From positions 1,364,001 to 1,428,000 of the forward strand of contig NZ_CP092282.1 of assembly GCF_024972775.1 (NCBI RefSeq): a stretch of 64,000 nt of DNA. Direction: 5' to 3'. The stretch comes from Dehalobacter sp. DCM. GTDB lineage: Bacteria > Bacillota > Desulfitobacteriia > Desulfitobacteriales > Syntrophobotulaceae. Of the stretch, positions 34,201 to 43,772 are shown piece after piece. Every line of letters starts with the position of its first letter. Position 1 is the stretch's first letter. The notes under the pieces were generated by a model. It worked only from the letters and a program-made list of their open reading frames with translations. It was not told the origin of the DNA and did no database searches. Both the position numbers and the translations under genes were made by a program.

Positions 34201-35411
34201 GTAATGTGATTCTTGCGGAGAATATGGATGTCGGCTATGAAAAGAAGGTAATCGTGGAGAAGGTTGACCTCCGTGGCATCAAGGGACAGCTTATTTGTTT
34301 GCTCGGTCCTAACGGAGCCGGAAAATCTACGATCCTAAGGACACTGGCCGGACTGCTCGCGCCTGTAAAAGGCACGGTATACATTAACGGCAGTGATTTA
34401 AAAAATATCAAAAAAACCGAGTTGGCTAAAAAGTTAGCTGTAGTTCTGACTGAGCAAGTGTCACTGGGACTGCTTACGGTTTTTGAAATTGCTTCAATGG
34501 GACGCTTCCCGCATACCAATCTGATCGGGAAACTGACAGAAGAAGACAGAGCGATTGTCCAGGACGCCCTGCAGGCAGTGAATGCCGTTCACTTGCAGGA
34601 CAGGTATTATACGGAACTCAGTGACGGCGAAAAACAGAAAGTAATGATTGCCCGCGCTCTGATTCAGCAGCCGGAGCTGATCATTCTTGATGAGCCAACA
34701 AGCCATCTGGACGTCAAGCACAAAGTGGAAGTCATCAGTATCCTGCGCAGGTTATGCCTGGAGAAAGGCATAACGGTGGTCTTATCACTCCATGACATTG
34801 ATCTGGCCATTAAAGGCTGCGAGACTATCCTGTTGATCCAGGATGGGAAAATCGCAGCTCAAGGCTCGCCGGAGGAGATCATTAAGGACGGAACGATTCA
34901 AGCGCTGTATGAGATTGAAGGAGCACAATACAATGAATTGCTGGGAAGCCTGGAATTTTCCAGCCCCAAGAACCCTGAAATTTTCATTGCCGGCGGAAAC
35001 GGAACAGGTGCAGGCATCTATCGGGCTCTTTCCCGGGCGGGATACGGAATGTGTTGCGGCGTGCTGCACAGCAATGATATTGATATCCATATCGGCATGG
35101 CTTTAGGCTGCGAGATTATTCACGAAGAAGCCTTTAACCTTATCAGTGAAGAAAAATACCAACAAGCCATGGAAATCATTCGTACCGTGGACTATGTGGT
35201 TGACACGGGATTCCCGGTTGGAACCATCAATCATCGGAATCTGGATCTGATTATTGAGGCAGTTAAAATGAGAAAAACTGTGTTTTCTCTTGTCGCCGGG
35301 GAGCAAGCAGGAAGTCGCTACGGCAAGTGGGGGACAATTATCCGCTCTTGCCGAAATGGGGTGGAAATCAGTAAATGTATTGCAAAGCAAAAAAGCACGG
35401 AAAGGAGATGA
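34197..35411 (+). CDS. btuD: Corrinoid ABC transporter ATPase (BtuD-like) with extra C-terminal domain
   Basis: A 404-residue protein. Residues 1-~255 are a FecE/BtuD-type ATPase with Walker A GPNGAGKST, signature LSDGEKQKV and Walker B LIILDEPTSHLD. Residues ~260-400 form a second domain (IFIAGGNGTGAGIYRALSRA, GVLHSNDID, then VDTGFPVG) of unknown function; its Gly-rich start suggests a Rossmann-like nucleotide- or ligand-binding fold. The GTG start overlaps the btuC stop. The second CbiZ gene follows at once, suggesting that import and corrinoid remodelling are coupled. Confidence 0.88.
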   Translation: MSNVILAENMDVGYEKKVIVEKVDLRGIKGQLICLLGPNGAGKSTILRTLAGLLAPVKGTVYINGSDLKNIKKTELAKKLAVVLTEQVSLGLLTVFEIASMGRFPHTNLIGKLTEEDRAIVQDALQAVNAVHLQDRYYTELSDGEKQKVMIARALIQQPELIILDEPTSHLDVKHKVEVISILRRLCLEKGITVVLSLHDIDLAIKGCETILLIQDGKIAAQGSPEEIIKDGTIQALYEIEGAQYNELLGSLEFSSPKNPEIFIAGGNGTGAGIYRALSRAGYGMCCGVLHSNDIDIHIGMALGCEIIHEEAFNLISEEKYQQAMEIIRTVDYVVDTGFPVGTINHRNLDLIIEAVKMRKTVFSLVAGEQAGSRYGKWGTIIRSCRNGVEISKCIAKQKSTERR

Positions 35412-35420
35412 GGGCTTATT

Positions 35421-36548
35421 ATGATAATCTGTAAACTCCCCACGGGAGATATAGTCTACAAATACAACCGCTGCTTGGTGGTACCTTTCACGGGGAAACG
35501 CAAGGTGATGAGTACTTCCATGCATAACGGGGGCTACAGGGAAGATTTAACGGCAGTGTATAACCATGATGTCAATCCGGGTCCCGGTAGGGAATGCGAG
35601 CATTGCAAACCAGGACAGGAAGAAAAGATAAAGCGGTTTATTATTGATGATCTGGGGCTGGATTACGACACCGTTGCCTATATGGCAACCATTGTCTCTA
35701 TGGACAGCGCGGCGTTTAAAACGGAAACCTACGATGAACTAACTGTTACCGCCATTGCCACAGCCAGTTTGGAAGTCAACGGCGGACGGGTGGGCGAGCC
35801 TGCCACAAGTTATGAAAAACGGGGCCAAAGCATCAGTCTCCGGCCGGGAACCATCAATATTATGGTCTTTGTCAACGCCGATATGACGCCGGGCTGCCTG
35901 GCGCGCAGCATGGTTACAGCCACCGAAGCCAAAACCGCCGTCTTACAGGAACTGTTGGCCGGAAGTTTGTATTCATCCGGAATTGCCACCGGATCAGGAA
36001 CAGACAATGTCATGATCATTGCCGATGCGGAATCGGATAATACCTTAACGTATGCCGGGAAGCACGGCAAACTGGGAGAACTGATCGGCCGGCTGGTTAT
36101 GGATGTAGTCAGGGAATCCCTGGGGAAACATATGGGTCTTACCAGAGAGAGCCAGCACAGTATGCTGGCCAGACTGAAACGGTACGGGATCAGTGAAAAA
36201 AGCTTTGGCGCCAAGTGCCGTGAGGTCTGTAACGGACTGAGTCTGGCCGATGGGATCGACCGTATCCATGTGCTGGATTCTCAGGAAGAAATCGTTTCTT
36301 TAACGTCGCTATATGTCCATTTGCTGGATCAATTGTCTTGGGGATTGCTTTCTGTAAAGGAAGCCGTGTTTTCCGGAAAAATGATATTGCAGAAGCTAGC
36401 CGAACACTTGGAGACGACACCGGCATGGACCGCCTGGACAAAGGCAGATAAAAAAGGATTGGTTCAAGCGATGCTGGATTCATATGTCACCACAGTCTGC
36501 CTCGGGACGACAACGGCAATGCAAACGAATGGAACTAGGGATTCTTGA
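35421..36548 (+). CDS. cbiZ: Adenosylcobinamide amidohydrolase CbiZ (copy 2)
   Basis: A 375-residue paralogue of the protein at 28244-29350. It has the same core (NGGYREDL, SMDSAAFK, TATEAKTAVLQEL at 166-178 and ATGSGTD at 189-195) and the same extra C-terminal region. It differs by an inserted CEHC pair at 59-62. It should hydrolyse the amide bond to the nucleotide loop of corrinoids. Two copies, each directly before a CobN/BchH-like gene, suggest duplication of a cbiZ-chelatase unit. Confidence 0.88.
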   Translation: MIICKLPTGDIVYKYNRCLVVPFTGKRKVMSTSMHNGGYREDLTAVYNHDVNPGPGRECEHCKPGQEEKIKRFIIDDLGLDYDTVAYMATIVSMDSAAFKTETYDELTVTAIATASLEVNGGRVGEPATSYEKRGQSISLRPGTINIMVFVNADMTPGCLARSMVTATEAKTAVLQELLAGSLYSSGIATGSGTDNVMIIADAESDNTLTYAGKHGKLGELIGRLVMDVVRESLGKHMGLTRESQHSMLARLKRYGISEKSFGAKCREVCNGLSLADGIDRIHVLDSQEEIVSLTSLYVHLLDQLSWGLLSVKEAVFSGKMILQKLAEHLETTPAWTAWTKADKKGLVQAMLDSYVTTVCLGTTTAMQTNGTRDS

Positions 36549-36611
36549 CTATAAGAAATTATTCACTCACTTTAATGATCAACTAATTTATGAAAGAGAA
36601 AGAGGAGTTCC

Positions 36612-39600
36612 ATGGTCACTATTGTTGTCATCCTGACACCGACGGAGCCTTTTTTGACGTTTAAAGAAGCGCAGTCGGAATTGGATAGCCAATACCCCGG
36701 ACAATTTCAGATTCATCTGTTTAATACAACGGAACTTGACAACGACAGGGAGCACTATGCCGCCTGCTTGGAGGCGAGCCGTAACGCGGATTTTGTCCTG
36801 ATAAAAATTCACGGGTCCTTATCCTTTTTCAAAAGCTTCCTGAATCTCTTTTCAGACCTCAAGCAAAGACAGCGTCTCTTTGTTCATACCACCATTGAAG
36901 AAGAGATATCGGAAGTCTTTCCGGATTGCAGCATCCTGCCGGAGGATTTCAAGACCATCTATCGGTACTATCAGTCCGGCGGGGTGAAAAATATTGCCAA
37001 TCTGATCAAATGGCTGGGCAATCAGTACGCCGGATCAGGAGTTCCCTGGGATGAGGCCGTTTGCCCGAAATGGAGCGGGATCTACGATCCCGATCTCCAG
37101 ACGGTAGACGAAGACGCTTATCTGACCCGGGTGAAAAAAAGCGGGCCGCCAACAATCGGGATCATTATCAACGTAATGCTGATTCAAAAGAATAATTTGG
37201 GCCATATTGATGCCTTGATTCGTGAAATCCGCAGGCAGGGAGCTGTTCCTTTGTGCGTTTATTCCGATATGCTTCCGGACCAAGACCTAGGCTGCGAGGG
37301 AATACGGGCCGCTCTGGAACGTTGTATGCTGTCCGAGGGAAAACCGCTGGTGGATTCCATCATTAACACCACTGCTTTCAGCCTGACCATCCTGGCTGAC
37401 CCCGGTGACGGATCCAAGCCCAGGGATACAAGTATCTTCGAGCTTTTGCAGGTTCCGGTTTTTCAGGCTATGACGACCCTGCAATCCTATGAGGAATGGA
37501 ATAACTCCGTCAAAGGGTTGGATGGGCTTTCTTTAAGCTGGAGCGTCTTTCAGCCGGAATTTGACGGACAGGTTATCACGTTTCCCTTCGCGACCACGGA
37601 AACAACAGAAACAGCGCTAGGGCCCAAAAAAGAAGCGCGGCCAATCGCCGAGCGGGTGGAAAGTATTGTCACGCTGGCGATTAATTGGGCCAAACTGCGA
37701 TACAAGCATAATGCCGAGAAAAAAATCGCGATTATCCTGCATAATAATCCGCCCCGCAATGACAACATCGGCGGCGCTGCCGGCCTTGATACCCCGGTAT
37801 CCTTGCAGCGGATGATCAGTCGGCTGGAAGACTGCGGCATTAAGACGGATTATCATTTTACCGACGGCAAAGTAATCATTGACCGGATCACCGCGGGACT
37901 GACTAACGACGGTCGGTGGTCCTCCCCGGAAACCATGCTGGCAAAGAGTATCGATACCGTCAGCAAAGAACAGTACGGACAATGGTATGATCAATTTATT
38001 CCCCGGCTGCAGGAGAATCTGGTCAAATACTGGGGGGAACCGGTAGGGGATTTTATGGCGGTGGAGGATCAATTGCTGGTTCCGGGCATTCTGAACGGCA
38101 ATGTTTTTATCGGGCTGCAGCCGCCGCGAGCGTTTGAAGAAAAGGCGGAAGAGATGTACCACAGCACGGATATTCCGTGCCCGCATCAGTATATTGGCGT
38201 TTACAACTGGGTGGAAAAGATATTTCAAGCGGATGTCATTATCCACGTGGGTACCCATGGCACCATTGAATGGCTGCCCGGTAAGGAAGTCGGGCTGTCC
38301 AAGGATTGCTACAGCGATATCTGCATCGGCACGGTTCCGCATTTGTATGCTTACATTATCAATGCTCCCGGTGAGGGAACCCAGGCCAAAAGAAGGACGT
38401 ATGCCACCATCCTGGATCATATGGTTCCTTCGATGATGGAAAGCGGGGTTTATGATGAACTGGCGGAAGTCGACGAGCTGATGAAGCAGTATTATCATAT
38501 CCAGAGCGCCGATCCGAAAAAACTGCCGGTTATTCATAATCAGATCCGCGATCTGGCGGTTAAGATCAATCTCAACAACGATATCGGTCTTACCCCGGAG
38601 ATGCTAGAAGCAGATATTGACGGCTGTATTAAGAAGATGCATTCCTGGGTCAGCAAGGTCCAGGCCTGTGATATTTATGACGGGTTTCATATTTTCGGCA
38701 TGGTTCCGGAAGAGGACCGGTTCCGGAATATGCTGAAGATGCTGGTGCGCAACAGAAACGGGGATATCCCTTCCCTGCGGGAAGGCGTCTGTGATCTGCT
38801 GGGACTTGATTTTGAAGCGCTCTTAGCAGCGCCGGCGACACCGACGGCAGACGGCAAATCCTACGGAATCCTACTGGCGGAAGCGGACGAAACCGGCAGA
38901 GACATCTTTTTGGAACTGGAAAAACACTATTATGAGCTTCAGGCCGTGGAGGGAATTGTTGAACAGTTCAAGGCGAAGCTGGAAAGCAGCCAAAAAGTCC
39001 CGAAGGATTCAAACAACAGTTTCAGAATCGTGAGCGACACGCAAAGGTTAAAAGAATGCCTGAACTTTGTCTGTTCCTTTATTAAGCCGCGGGTGCTGCG
39101 GATTACCGATGAACTGGATCGATTTATCGGGGGTGTCAACGGAAAGTTTGTGCCCCCGGGTCCTTCCGGGGCGCCAAGCAGAGGCAATGCCCGCATCCTT
39201 CCGACCGGCCGTAATTTTTACTCTGTTGATCCGGGTGCCATGCCCTCGCGGTCATCTTGGGAAATTGGCCAGACCTTAGCGAACCAGCTGTTGGAACGGT
39301 ATCTTCGGGATGAGGGGAAATACCCGGAAAGTGTTTCGATCTTAGTCTATGCCACCGAAGCCATGCGGACGTACGGGGATGATATCGCTGATACCTACTA
39401 TTTACTGGGGGTAAGGCCCGTCTGGCTGGGCAATACGGACCGGGTCATCGGGATCGAAGCCATTCCTCTGGAAGAACTGGGACGGCCGCGCATTGACGTG
39501 ACGTTAAGAATCACCGGATTGTTCCGGGACGCCTTCCCCAACTTAATCGAACGGGTGGAGGATGCGGTGAATCTGGTCGCCTCCCTTGACGAACCGGAAG

Positions 39601-40412
39601 AACAGAATTTTATCAAAAAACATGTTCGGGAAGAAGTCGCCGAACTGGTCGCCCAAGGAATCACGATGGAGCAGGCCTGTGAATATTCTCTGATCAGGGT
39701 CTTCGGCGACGCGCCGGGAGCCTACGGCGCCGGCACCAAGAATGTGGTGGAGAGTAAAAAATGGCAGGATGTCACGGATCTGGGCAAAGTCTATACTACC
39801 TGGGGCTGTCATGCTTACGGCAAGAAACTCCACGGGGAAAAGCTTCCGGAAGTGTTCGCGCTCAGAATGAAAAAAGTCCATGTCGCGGTGAAAAATGAGT
39901 CCACAAGGGAATTTGATATGCTGGACAGCGATGATTTTTATAATTATTTCGGCGGCATGGTGGCGGCGATAACGACGCACAGCGGTTCCCAAAAGCCGGC
40001 TTATGTCCCGAGCACCTCCGATACCGACCATATTGAGACGTTGTCCCTGCATGAGGAAGCATCAAGGGTCATGCGGGCCCGGGTCAATAATCCCAAGTGG
40101 ATCGAGGGCCTGAAAAAGCACGGTTACCGCGGGGCAAAGCAAATTTCGGCCATGGTGGATATTACCTTTGGCTGGGACGCGACGACCAATGTGATTGATG
40201 ACTGGATGTATGATTGTATTGCCCGGCGCTACGCCTTTGATCAGGAAACGGCGGACTGGATGCGGGAAGTCAACCCCTGGGCGCTGCATAATGTTGCCGA
40301 GCGTTTGCTGGAAGCCAATCAGCGGGGAATGTGGCATGCCCCGGAAGAAAGTGTGGAGAAATTGAAAAAAATCTACCTGGAGATGGAAGGCAGCCTGGAG
40401 GAACTGGGATAG
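36612..40412 (+). CDS. CobN/BchH-type metallochelatase large subunit 2
   Basis: A 1266-residue class-I chelatase H subunit with HVGTHGTIEWLPGKE near residue 544, ILPTGRNFY near 863 and FGWDAT followed by DDWMYD near the C-terminus. It resembles copy 1 closely, including the threonine in GTHG. It follows cbiZ copy 2 by 63 bases and precedes a ChlD-like and a ChlI-like gene, so this locus carries a complete three-subunit chelatase. The likely metal is cobalt, given riboswitch control and salvage context, but magnesium or nickel cannot be excluded from sequence. Confidence 0.9.
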   Translation: MVTIVVILTPTEPFLTFKEAQSELDSQYPGQFQIHLFNTTELDNDREHYAACLEASRNADFVLIKIHGSLSFFKSFLNLFSDLKQRQRLFVHTTIEEEISEVFPDCSILPEDFKTIYRYYQSGGVKNIANLIKWLGNQYAGSGVPWDEAVCPKWSGIYDPDLQTVDEDAYLTRVKKSGPPTIGIIINVMLIQKNNLGHIDALIREIRRQGAVPLCVYSDMLPDQDLGCEGIRAALERCMLSEGKPLVDSIINTTAFSLTILADPGDGSKPRDTSIFELLQVPVFQAMTTLQSYEEWNNSVKGLDGLSLSWSVFQPEFDGQVITFPFATTETTETALGPKKEARPIAERVESIVTLAINWAKLRYKHNAEKKIAIILHNNPPRNDNIGGAAGLDTPVSLQRMISRLEDCGIKTDYHFTDGKVIIDRITAGLTNDGRWSSPETMLAKSIDTVSKEQYGQWYDQFIPRLQENLVKYWGEPVGDFMAVEDQLLVPGILNGNVFIGLQPPRAFEEKAEEMYHSTDIPCPHQYIGVYNWVEKIFQADVIIHVGTHGTIEWLPGKEVGLSKDCYSDICIGTVPHLYAYIINAPGEGTQAKRRTYATILDHMVPSMMESGVYDELAEVDELMKQYYHIQSADPKKLPVIHNQIRDLAVKINLNNDIGLTPEMLEADIDGCIKKMHSWVSKVQACDIYDGFHIFGMVPEEDRFRNMLKMLVRNRNGDIPSLREGVCDLLGLDFEALLAAPATPTADGKSYGILLAEADETGRDIFLELEKHYYELQAVEGIVEQFKAKLESSQKVPKDSNNSFRIVSDTQRLKECLNFVCSFIKPRVLRITDELDRFIGGVNGKFVPPGPSGAPSRGNARILPTGRNFYSVDPGAMPSRSSWEIGQTLANQLLERYLRDEGKYPESVSILVYATEAMRTYGDDIADTYYLLGVRPVWLGNTDRVIGIEAIPLEELGRPRIDVTLRITGLFRDAFPNLIERVEDAVNLVASLDEPEEQNFIKKHVREEVAELVAQGITMEQACEYSLIRVFGDAPGAYGAGTKNVVESKKWQDVTDLGKVYTTWGCHAYGKKLHGEKLPEVFALRMKKVHVAVKNESTREFDMLDSDDFYNYFGGMVAAITTHSGSQKPAYVPSTSDTDHIETLSLHEEASRVMRARVNNPKWIEGLKKHGYRGAKQISAMVDITFGWDATTNVIDDWMYDCIARRYAFDQETADWMREVNPWALHNVAERLLEANQRGMWHAPEESVEKLKKIYLEMEGSLEELG

Positions 40413-40489
40413 ATGTTAAAAAATGGAACTGTGACATGCAGACTGATAAAAGTTGTTTAAGTAAGATCAGTAGATAGGAGATGAAATGA

Positions 40490-42460
40490 TTGACTCAAGT
40501 TTATCCCTTTGCCGCGGTTGTCGGGCAGGATGCCGTGAAAAAAGTCTTGATTTGGAATATGGTTAATCCCCTGATCGGCGGCGTGCTGATCAGCGGCGAG
40601 AAGGGGACGGCGAAATCCACGCTGGTAAGGGGAATCAGCCACATAGCCCCGGATATCCGCTTGGTGGAATTGCCTCTTAACGTGACCGAGGACAGGTTAT
40701 GCGGCAATATCAACTTTGAACATGCTGTGAAATACGGGGAGAAACGTTTTGAAGCCGGTATTTTGCACCACGCCCATGGTAATATTCTTTATGTGGATGA
40801 AGTCAATCTGTTAAGTGACCATATCGTAAAAACCCTCCTCGAATCGGCATCATCCGGGATGAATATCTTTGAAAGGGAAGGGATTTCGCACAAGCATGCT
40901 TCCCGCTTTATTCTGGTAGGCAGTATGAATCCGGAAGAAGGGGGCCTGCGTCCGCAGTTTTTAGACCGTTTCGGACTGTATGTCGAAGTCAGCGGAGAGA
41001 AGGATACCCGAATCAGGGCGGAGATCATCCGGCGGCGGGTGGAATATGAAAAGGATCCGGCGGCATTTTGTGCAAAGTGGCGGGAAGAAAGCGAACAGTT
41101 GCGTTGCGACATCCGGCGGGCCAAAGCGGCCATCAACCGGGTTGAAGTAACGGCGAATGCCATGCAGCTGGCTGCCGCCATCGCCAGGGAAGGAAACTGT
41201 GCCGGTCATCGGGCGGAATTGGTGATTGTGGAAACGGCTAAAGCGATTGCCGCGATGGATTCCCGTATCGCCCTGAATATTTCGGACATTAAAGAGGCCG
41301 CGCAATATGCCCTGCCCCACCGGACAAGAGAAAAACAGGAACAGCCGCCGTATCCTCAGCCGGAGCAGGAAGAACAGGACCAGACGCAAGCAGAGAACCC
41401 GGGCCAGGATCAGGAACAGGATCAGGACATGGAGCAAAGCCAGAGTCCGGATCAACAGCGGGATCCGGCTGATTCCGGGGAAGAACAGAAGGAACGGCAG
41501 AATCAAACCGATAACGATCCACCGTCTAAAGGACAGGAGGATAGTCCGTCTTCTGACGAGCAAAGCCAAGATGATCAGGAAACAGATGAAGAACAGGAAG
41601 GTGCCGAAGGGCAAGCTGAGACTTTGGATCTTCCTGGAGAATCGTTTATTGTTTCCCGGTGGCTTTCCGATGCCGGCAGCAATACCATCCGGAAGGGAAG
41701 CGGCAAACGAAGCCTGGTCAAAACATCATCACAGCAGGGAAGGTATGTGCGCTACCGTTATCCGGGCAAAGACGGGATGGATGATCTTGCTTTTGATGCC
41801 ACTCTGCGAGCAGCAGCCCCGTACCAGGTTTTCAGAGAAAAAAACGGCAGAGCGGTAGCAGTCGAGAAGTCGGATATCCGGGTAAAGATACGCGAGAAGC
41901 GGACAGGAAATACTATTGTCTTTGTCGTGGATGCCAGCGGTTCCATGGGGGCGAACAAAAGAATGGCAGCGGTGAAGGGGGCAATTCTCTCGCTGCTCAA
42001 TGATGCTTATCAGAAAAGAGATAAGGTCGGGATGATTGCCTTTAAAAACCATTCGGCGGAACTTCTTTTGGGCATTACCCGCAGTGTGGAATTGGCGGAA
42101 AAAAAGCTGGCGGCCCTTCCTACCGGCGGCAGGACACCGTTGGCTGCGGGGCTCAATCTGGCGTATGAAATCGTGAAAGCAGCGACAATAAAAGACAAAG
42201 ATACGCTTCCGGTGATTGTTTTAGTCTCGGACGGCAGGGCAACCTACAGTGAAAGCGGCTTGGATGCGTTTGAGGAAGCCCTTGCCGCGGCCCAAAGAAT
42301 CGGGGCGGAAAAAATCAAAGCAGTCGTCATTGACACCGATCAGAGCTTTATCAAATTGAACCTGACGGAGAGGATTGCCAAGAGTATGAATGCAGACAGC
42401 TTTATTATTGAGGACCTTCGGGCGCAGAATCTTGTCGCGGCAGTGTCATTATCGATCTAG
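40490..42460 (+). CDS. Chelatase ChlD/BchD-type subunit (AAA+ and VWA), lacking the Cys4 motif
   Basis: A 656-residue fusion: AAA+ domain with Walker [10 protein letters not shown] at 36-44, a Glu/Gln/Asp-rich flexible linker (about 277-384), and a C-terminal VWA domain with MIDAS motif DASGSMG near 480. It combines ChlI-like and ChlD-like parts. Unlike the other three AAA+ proteins here it lacks the Cys-x3-Cys-x8-Cys-x2-Cys insert after Walker A; LPLNVTEDRLCG follows directly. It begins with TTG behind TAGGAG. It is the motor partner for the chelatase at 36612-40412. Confidence 0.88.
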   Translation: MTQVYPFAAVVGQDAVKKVLIWNMVNPLIGGVLISGEKGTAKSTLVRGISHIAPDIRLVELPLNVTEDRLCGNINFEHAVKYGEKRFEAGILHHAHGNILYVDEVNLLSDHIVKTLLESASSGMNIFEREGISHKHASRFILVGSMNPEEGGLRPQFLDRFGLYVEVSGEKDTRIRAEIIRRRVEYEKDPAAFCAKWREESEQLRCDIRRAKAAINRVEVTANAMQLAAAIAREGNCAGHRAELVIVETAKAIAAMDSRIALNISDIKEAAQYALPHRTREKQEQPPYPQPEQEEQDQTQAENPGQDQEQDQDMEQSQSPDQQRDPADSGEEQKERQNQTDNDPPSKGQEDSPSSDEQSQDDQETDEEQEGAEGQAETLDLPGESFIVSRWLSDAGSNTIRKGSGKRSLVKTSSQQGRYVRYRYPGKDGMDDLAFDATLRAAAPYQVFREKNGRAVAVEKSDIRVKIREKRTGNTIVFVVDASGSMGANKRMAAVKGAILSLLNDAYQKRDKVGMIAFKNHSAELLLGITRSVELAEKKLAALPTGGRTPLAAGLNLAYEIVKAATIKDKDTLPVIVLVSDGRATYSESGLDAFEEALAAAQRIGAEKIKAVVIDTDQSFIKLNLTERIAKSMNADSFIIEDLRAQNLVAAVSLSI

Positions 42461-42488
42461 TAGATCGATTCCAAAGTAGCATTAACAA

Positions 42489-42638
42489 AAAGGCTTACAC
42501 TAACCCCAGACTAGTCTTCGTAATGAATAGCCAGCGTCAAGCGGAGCACGGATTGCGCAGCGCGGCTGTTTGCGCCATGGAGGGCGCAATCTGCCGAAAG
42601 CGGCTATCATTACGAAGACCAGCCCGAGCAAAGCTTCT
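42489..42638. repeat. MITE-like element between ChlD-like and ChlI-like genes
   Basis: About 145 bp with terminal inverted repeats: AGTCTTCGTAATGAATAGCC on the left and, inverted, GGCTATCATTACGAAGACC on the right, each flanked by AAGC-type ends. The interior is GC-rich and foldable (TTGCGCC against GGCGCAA). One end also occurs at 48857-48899, and the interior resembles 17593-17764. No coding capacity, suggesting a non-autonomous mobile element or REP sequence. Confidence 0.65.
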
Positions 42639-42699
42639 GTATTTGTATGTTAGTAGAATTTGCAAATCGATCAATATGTATTAAATGAGGAGAAAATGA

Positions 42700-43746
42700 A
42701 TGAATAACGAGATCATACAGTATCCTTTTACGGCAATTGTCGGTCAGGAAAAGATGAAACTGGCATTAATACTGAATGTCATTAATCCTTTTTTAGGCGG
42801 GGTCTTAATCCGCGGCGAAAAAGGAACAGCAAAATCAACGGCTGTCCGCGCCCTGGCCGATATGCTGCCGGAACGCTCGCAGGTAGAAGGCTGTCAATTT
42901 TCCTGTGATCCGCTGCAGCCGGATAAAGCCTGCGGCGAATGCGCGGAAAAATTGAACAGCCAAAAAACGCTGAAGCAAATCACCTCCAAAATGAAAGTTA
43001 TCGATCTGCCGGTAAGCGCCACGGAAGACCGGGTTGTCGGCACGCTTGACATTGAGCATGCCATTAAAAAAGGGGAAAAAAAGTTCGAGCCGGGTATTCT
43101 GGCCCAAGCCAACCGAAATATTCTTTATGTCGATGAAGTCAATCTGCTCGACGACCATGTAGTGGATATCCTGCTTGATTCGGCAGCAATGGGAATCAAC
43201 ACGATTGAAAGAGAAGGCATCTCCTTTTCTCATCCGGCCAGATTTACCTTGGTTGGAACTATGAATCCGGAAGAAGGGGACTTAAGACCCCAACTGTTGG
43301 ATCGTTTCGGACTTGTGGTCGATGTCGCCGGGGAAAATGACACCCCCAAAAGAGTAGAGGTCATTAAAAGAAGGCTGGCTTACGAAAAGGATCCGGAAGC
43401 CTTTGGCCGTTCATTTGACCGGCAGCAGTCGGAGTTGACCGCGAAAATTCAAAAGGCAATAGCACTGCTTCCCCGGGTAAGCTTTAAAGACGAACTTTTA
43501 GAAATGGCTGCGAAAATATCGATCGCTCTCGGAGTGGACGGGCATCGGGCCGATATTGTCATGATCAAGGCGGCCATGACGATTGCTGCTTTTTATGGCC
43601 AAGACAGCGTGACTAAAGAGGAATTAAGAGAGGCGGCTGCCTATGTTTTACCGCACAGAATGCGACGGAAGCCTTTCGACGATTCGCGGATGAGCATGGA
43701 TACAATCGAAGAGATCATCAATAAAATTCTTGGTCTGGATGTGTAG
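42700..43746 (+). CDS. Chelatase ChlI/BchI-type AAA+ ATPase 1
   Basis: A 348-residue AAA+ ATPase of the magnesium-chelatase I family. Walker A is GEKGTAKST at 39-47. Right after it come Cys65, Cys69, Cys78 and Cys81, a probable metal-binding knuckle. Further on, [19 protein letters not shown] and [12 protein letters not shown] (Walker B) are typical. It should form the ATPase ring that drives metal insertion with the ChlD-like protein upstream. It is separated from that gene by a MITE-like element. Confidence 0.9.
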   Translation: MNNEIIQYPFTAIVGQEKMKLALILNVINPFLGGVLIRGEKGTAKSTAVRALADMLPERSQVEGCQFSCDPLQPDKACGECAEKLNSQKTLKQITSKMKVIDLPVSATEDRVVGTLDIEHAIKKGEKKFEPGILAQANRNILYVDEVNLLDDHVVDILLDSAAMGINTIEREGISFSHPARFTLVGTMNPEEGDLRPQLLDRFGLVVDVAGENDTPKRVEVIKRRLAYEKDPEAFGRSFDRQQSELTAKIQKAIALLPRVSFKDELLEMAAKISIALGVDGHRADIVMIKAAMTIAAFYGQDSVTKEELREAAAYVLPHRMRRKPFDDSRMSMDTIEEIINKILGLDV

Positions 43747-43772
43747 AAAAAAATAAAGGTAAGTATTCATCA

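Noticed and set aside
40961-41614. Long minus-strand frame with many hydrophobic residues opposite the ChlD-like linker.
   Set aside because: It is the antisense reading of a Glu/Gln-rich repeat-like linker; the apparent membrane protein is a compositional artefact. The same holds for 47586-47975 and for the plus-strand alternative frame at 47590-48318.
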